From Streptomyces diastatochromogenes (GTDB lineage: Bacteria; Actinomycetota; Actinomycetes; Streptomycetales; Streptomycetaceae): a DNA stretch of 53,988 nucleotides. A model generated the notes under the pieces. The model had not been told where the DNA came from and made no database searches. It was given only the letters and a program-made list of their open reading frames with translations. The stretch covers positions 1 to 53,988 of the forward strand of contig LRTP01000148.1 of the NCBI GenBank assembly GCA_001550305.1, given 5' to 3'. Positions 50,995 through 53,988 of the stretch are shown piece by piece. Numbering within the stretch: the stretch's first letter is position 1; each line of letters begins with the position of its first letter. Made by a program: the position numbers and the translations under genes.

Positions 50995-51028
50995 CGCAGG
51001 CCCCAGCGCCGACACGCCGGGGCCTGCG
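50995..51028 (-). terminator. Hairpin between the precursor-like gene and the acetyltransferase
   Basis: CGCAGGCCCC (50995-51004) pairs perfectly with GGGGCCTGCG (51019-51028) around a 14-base loop, 36 bp past the stop of the small gene. It likely ends or attenuates the radical SAM transcript. Confidence 0.7.
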
Positions 51029-51063
51029 CATTCAGGACCGGGTCAGACGCAGATCGGATCAGG

Positions 51064-51267
51064 TCAGTGGGGGTTGTCGTCGCCCGCGTTGCACGAGCAC
51101 TTCACGCTGTCCATGACCTCGTCCATGTCGGTGATGGCGGTGATCTCGGTGACCGGCGGAGTCGCTGCGAGGACGGGCCGCGTGAAGTACGGCAGGCCTC
51201 CTGTCTGGGTGGGCCCGTCGTCGGGCAGCGGGCGCCTCGGGGAGATCTCGACTGCTACAGCGGTCAT
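51064..51267 (-). CDS. Candidate RiPP precursor peptide
   Basis: 67 residues, ATG at 51267 with one base between the radical SAM stop and this start, so translation is probably coupled; no strong own ribosome site. A leader-like N-terminal part is rich in Pro, Thr and Ala (VAVEISPRRPLPDDG, TRPVLAATPPVTEI). It ends in a distinct core-like tail: MDEVMDSVKCSCNAGDDNPH, with Cys57 and Cys59 and the acidic/Asn/Gly end. Radical SAM/SPASM enzymes often modify such Cys-bearing C-terminal cores by thioether or C-C crosslinks. I do not know a named class with this tail. It could instead be a small partner protein of the enzyme, but size, position and Cys motif favour a substrate. Confidence 0.7.
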   Translation of the reverse strand: MTAVAVEISPRRPLPDDGPTQTGGLPYFTRPVLAATPPVTEITAITDMDEVMDSVKCSCNAGDDNPH

Positions 51268-51268
51268 T

Positions 51269-52387
51269 TCAGCCTGCTTTCTTCTGTCCGTGCTGGCAGT
51301 AACTTGCGAGTGGTGCCTTCGCCTCCTGGTAGTGCTTGGCCAGGGGCCTGCACACGGTGCAGGAACCGGAGAGCTGGCAACCTGAGCAGCCTCCGGTGCG
51401 AAGCATGAGGCGGTCCGCGATCGCACCCAGCCGGGCAAGGCCCTGGATCCCCTCACGGGGGATGCTGATCTGGTCGTCGCGGCCGATCTTGCAGATGGAC
51501 ACCAGCCCGTGCGGGTCGGTGTGGAAGAAGGTGTGGCCGGCGTTGCAGCCCGTGAACGGCTTCCGCATCCGCAAGTGGTCCTTGGACTGCGCGGTGAGGA
51601 CCTCACCGCCCCCGTAGATGGTGGGGGTCATGTTGGTGAAGACGTTGTACTCCACGCCCCACTGCTCGCAGAGGCCGATCATCGCCTGTTCCTCCGAGGC
51701 GGTGTCCTCGGTGACGATGATGCTCATGCGCAGTGGCAGCCGAGCCCGGCGGGCGGCGTTCATGCCCTGGACGAACAGGTCCCAGGCGCCGTCCCGCTGC
51801 GTCAGCTCGTCGTAACTGGCCTTCGTCGCGCCGTACATGGAGACCGTGACGCGGTAGGGCGGGCACTCATCGAAGAGGCGGAGCAGGTTCTCGCGCCACA
51901 GGAGCGACCCGTTGGTGGAGACCGTGATCATCATGCCCAGCTCGAACGCCCGGCGGTACGACCGCATGAAGTCCTTGTCAATGGTCGGCTCGCCGCCGGT
52001 GATCTGGAGCCACAGCACTCCGGCCGCGGCTATCACCTCCAGGCACTGGAGCTTCTCTTCCAGCGGCATGCCCGAGTTGACCTTGAGTCCGAGGTAGCAG
52101 TGCTTGCAGGCGTAGTTGCAGCCGAGGTTGACCTCCCAGCTGGCCTTTGAGTAGCCCCAGGCGGACGGCTGCCGGACGAGCAGGTACTCGCCCGCAGGGC
52201 GGCCCGCCACGTCCAGGTCGTTCCACTGGTCCCGGACGGTGTCCGCGAGCCAGGCCGGGGCCGGCTCGGCCGGGTCGAGAGAGCGCAGCTCCTCGTAGCG
52301 GGCCGCGGGCAGGAGGGCTCCGCCGCGGCTTCCCGGCCGTACGAGCATGTGCTGGTCCAGGAACGGGCTCGCGATCAGTGAGTGCAT
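51269..52387 (-). CDS. Radical SAM enzyme with a SPASM domain
   Basis: 372 residues; GGGAGA lies six bases before the ATG. The first 85 residues could be a precursor-recognition region (PGSRGGALLPAARYEELRSL). The [4Fe-4S] motif C90-C94-C97 is in NLGCNYACKHCYLG. SAM-binding parts follow: VLWLQITGGEPTIDKDFMRS, MMITVSTNGSLLW, YRVTVSMYGATKASYDELTQ. The SPASM part has GCNAGHTFFHTDPHGLVSIC and a dense Cys set at 334, 337, 343, 346 and 364 (CSGCQLSGSCTVCRPLA, YCQHG) for auxiliary clusters. Enzymes of this type make crosslinks or epimers in peptides. It is directly upstream of the candidate precursor, which supports a RiPP role. Confidence 0.93.
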   Translation of the reverse strand: MHSLIASPFLDQHMLVRPGSRGGALLPAARYEELRSLDPAEPAPAWLADTVRDQWNDLDVAGRPAGEYLLVRQPSAWGYSKASWEVNLGCNYACKHCYLGLKVNSGMPLEEKLQCLEVIAAAGVLWLQITGGEPTIDKDFMRSYRRAFELGMMITVSTNGSLLWRENLLRLFDECPPYRVTVSMYGATKASYDELTQRDGAWDLFVQGMNAARRARLPLRMSIIVTEDTASEEQAMIGLCEQWGVEYNVFTNMTPTIYGGGEVLTAQSKDHLRMRKPFTGCNAGHTFFHTDPHGLVSICKIGRDDQISIPREGIQGLARLGAIADRLMLRTGGCSGCQLSGSCTVCRPLAKHYQEAKAPLASYCQHGQKKAG

Positions 52388-52660
52388 GAAGTCTCCCGTC
52401 GGGGGTGGTCCGCTCCGTTTGGCCAGGGCGGAAAATGAGAGGCCCAGGCACCGACCGCCGGCCTCGGTGACGGCCGGGGAGGAACATCACCCCCGGAGGC
52501 GGCCTCCATCGGGGGGCGGGCTTCAGCATCAGAGCACATGCGGAGAGCCTCCCTACTAGGCTCGTCTGGTGAGGACTACGACAGTAGAAACCCTCGCTCA
52601 GCTGCTGAAGTGACCGGGAGTACAGGTAGGTTGCCGTCCGTCACCGGGATTGGGGCAGTC
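52388..52660. promoter_or_regulatory. Divergent upstream region of the radical SAM and XRE genes
   Basis: 273 bp between divergent starts. A GC-rich imperfect inverted region lies at 52492-52512 (cccggaggcggcctccatcggggg). No confident promoter boxes. The XRE protein is a natural candidate to bind here. Confidence 0.4.
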
Positions 52661-53776
52661 ATGCGGCCGAGTTCGCCACCCACCCTGACCGGCAGTCAGG
52701 GTTCATCCAGTCGCCCCCGCGCCGGCGTCATCTCGGGCTACGTATTTCGCGTGATACGAGAGCAGCAGGGACGCACTCAGGAGGAGGCAGCCGAGCTCTT
52801 AAAGGTCAGCGCGGACACGATCGCCGGCTGGGAAACCGGACGCCGCCCCCTGACCGCTGTACCTACCGGGCAAATACTCATGCACCGCCACCGGCTCATG
52901 CAGATGGGCACCGCGCCCGCTCTCCTCCAAGCCCTTGAGCGCGCCCTGGAAGCGGACGTACTTCTCGCGAGCGCGTTAGACGACGAGGCCGCAGTCCAGG
53001 AGAGCCCGCTCGGGGCCTGGGTGATGCAACGCGACCTGGTCGAGGTGCTGGTCTGGCCTCTCAACGGCGTAGCGCCTCAGCCCGTACGTGAGCTCCCCTC
53101 GCCTCTCCGGCCGCGCCGAGGCCCTGCGGCCGCCGGGCCCGAGCTGCCGTCGGGCGACCGGACCACGTTCTTCCGGCAGATGCGCCGTACGGCCGAGCAG
53201 GCCCGTGGCCAGCAGCAGTTCCTCCTCCGCCGCCAGGCCCTCTACCTCTGCGGATACGACAACCAGGCCGACACCGCGGAATGGCTCGCCTACCAGCAGA
53301 GCATCGAGCGGCCCCAAGACTGGCTCACCCGCTGGCTCAACAGCCGCTCCGTCGCGGCAGTCGCCGCCCGGCAGGGCGACCGCGACCGCATGAACTACTT
53401 CATCAACAACGACCTCACAGGTGACGAGGCGGGCGAGGCCGCGAACCTCAACTACTGGGCGTACTGGCTCGGGGAGACCCCGCACCTGGAGTTGTCCGAC
53501 GACTTCATCGCACGCCGCACGCCCGGCCCATGGCCTGGCGAACGGCTCCTCGCGCACCTCGCTGCTGGCCTCGCCTTGCATCACGGGTACGTGGACCTGA
53601 ACGTCCACAGCGTATGGTCACTTCTCCAGATCCGCCCCAACCTGCTGCGATCCGGTGCAGCAGGCCACGCCCTACGCGACCGCCTCACCGTGATGTTGGA
53701 TAGCCGGGAGCTGTCGGCGCGCGCTCGCCGGGAGCTGGAGAGCATCCAGTACGCAATCCGCCTCGCCGAGGCGTGA
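52661..53776 (+). CDS. XRE-type helix-turn-helix regulator with a helical sensor domain
   Basis: 371 residues from the ATG at 52661; the frame is open to 52538 but the extra N-terminus lacks family sequence. The helix-turn-helix is at about residues 27-75 ([39 protein letters not shown]). The rest is all-helical and tetratricopeptide-like: [80 protein letters not shown]. Such long XRE proteins often control antibiotic or RiPP clusters in actinomycetes. It diverges from the radical SAM gene, and an HD-domain gene starts 12 bp after its stop. Confidence 0.85.
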   Translation: MRPSSPPTLTGSQGSSSRPRAGVISGYVFRVIREQQGRTQEEAAELLKVSADTIAGWETGRRPLTAVPTGQILMHRHRLMQMGTAPALLQALERALEADVLLASALDDEAAVQESPLGAWVMQRDLVEVLVWPLNGVAPQPVRELPSPLRPRRGPAAAGPELPSGDRTTFFRQMRRTAEQARGQQQFLLRRQALYLCGYDNQADTAEWLAYQQSIERPQDWLTRWLNSRSVAAVAARQGDRDRMNYFINNDLTGDEAGEAANLNYWAYWLGETPHLELSDDFIARRTPGPWPGERLLAHLAAGLALHHGYVDLNVHSVWSLLQIRPNLLRSGAAGHALRDRLTVMLDSRELSARARRELESIQYAIRLAEA

Positions 53777-53788
53777 AAGGAGTCCGAG

Positions 53789-53988
53789 GTGGCAGAGGAC
53801 CTGTCAGCGGTGGCGAACTTCCTGTACGAGGCGGGGACGCTCAAGCACACCGCTCGCACCGGGTGGTGGATGGCGGGTGTACGCCAGCCCGAGACAGTGG
53901 CAGAGCACTCCTGGCGCACTGCGCTGATCGCGACGATCATTGCCAAGCTCGAAGGCGCGGACCCGGCGCGGGCGGCGTTCCTCGCCGT
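53789..53988 (+). CDS. HD-domain hydrolase, cut by the window end
   Basis: GTG at 53789 with AAGGAG seven bases before it, 12 bp after the regulator stop. The 66 visible residues read LSAVANFLYEAGTLKHTART, GWWMAGVRQPETVAEHSWRT and ALIATIIAKLEGADPARAAF. ETVAEHSWR carries the first His of an HD metal site, as in YfbR-type 5'-nucleotidases. The substrate is unknown, and the rest lies outside the window. Confidence 0.8.
   Translation, partial: MAEDLSAVANFLYEAGTLKHTARTGWWMAGVRQPETVAEHSWRTALIATIIAKLEGADPARAAFLA

Noticed and set aside
1..53988. CRISPR array, tRNA and rRNA genes
   Set aside because: I saw no regularly spaced repeats and no cloverleaf or rRNA signature; a dedicated search could still find a tRNA.

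Overview
The window looks like accessory DNA from a Streptomyces-type actinomycete. Base composition is high in G+C, codon third positions are almost all G or C, GTG and TTG starts are common, and the insertion sequences, secreted small proteins, LysR regulators and lipoproteins are of streptomycete type. It reads like a chromosome arm or a large plasmid: mobile elements and their debris sit between short stretches of intact cargo. I saw no rRNA or tRNA gene and no CRISPR array.

Layout. 1-12.5 kb is a transposon graveyard. It holds an IS5-type transposase with a -1 frameshift site, pieces of IS256, IS630 and further IS5-like elements, the end of a Mu-type transposase with its ATPase, and an intact IS4 element (10630-12370, 10-bp target duplication) inserted into an IS5-type transposase gene. 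Small secreted proteins and a HAD phosphatase survive between them. 12.7-22.4 kb holds a SMI1/KNR4 protein and a minus-strand four-gene run (20360 to 13942) for exported proteins, ending in a 1463-residue protein with lysozyme-like, golvesin-like and NucA/NucB-like nuclease regions. 22.7-26.3 kb is a LysR regulator divergent from three NAD(P)-dependent oxidoreductase genes that end at a strong hairpin. 26.3-28.7 kb has a dead DNA ligase, a DUF1259 protein and a dead conserved gene. 28830-33457 is bounded by about 100-bp inverted repeats and a 3-bp target duplication; it carries a phosphotransferase, a coiled-coil/winged-helix protein, a group II intron and a transposase, and may be one compound element. 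33.5-35.9 kb has two divergent homologues built of repeated modules, one frameshifted. 36-38.8 kb has a broken FkbM methyltransferase, an AAA kinase and dead transposases.

39.1-49.7 kb is the most system-like block: an AlbA_2 protein diverges from three overlapping genes (SNF2 helicase with a DUF3883-like end, DUF1156 adenine methylase, DUF499 ATPase), probably a DNA-modification defence system. 50-54 kb holds a radical SAM/SPASM enzyme with a 67-residue candidate RiPP precursor one base downstream, a GNAT acetyltransferase, an XRE regulator and the start of an HD-domain hydrolase.

Many genes here carry a single lesion (1-bp indel, 8-bp duplication or stop codon). Either this is a decaying accessory region or some lesions are sequencing errors; reads over the lesions would separate the two.
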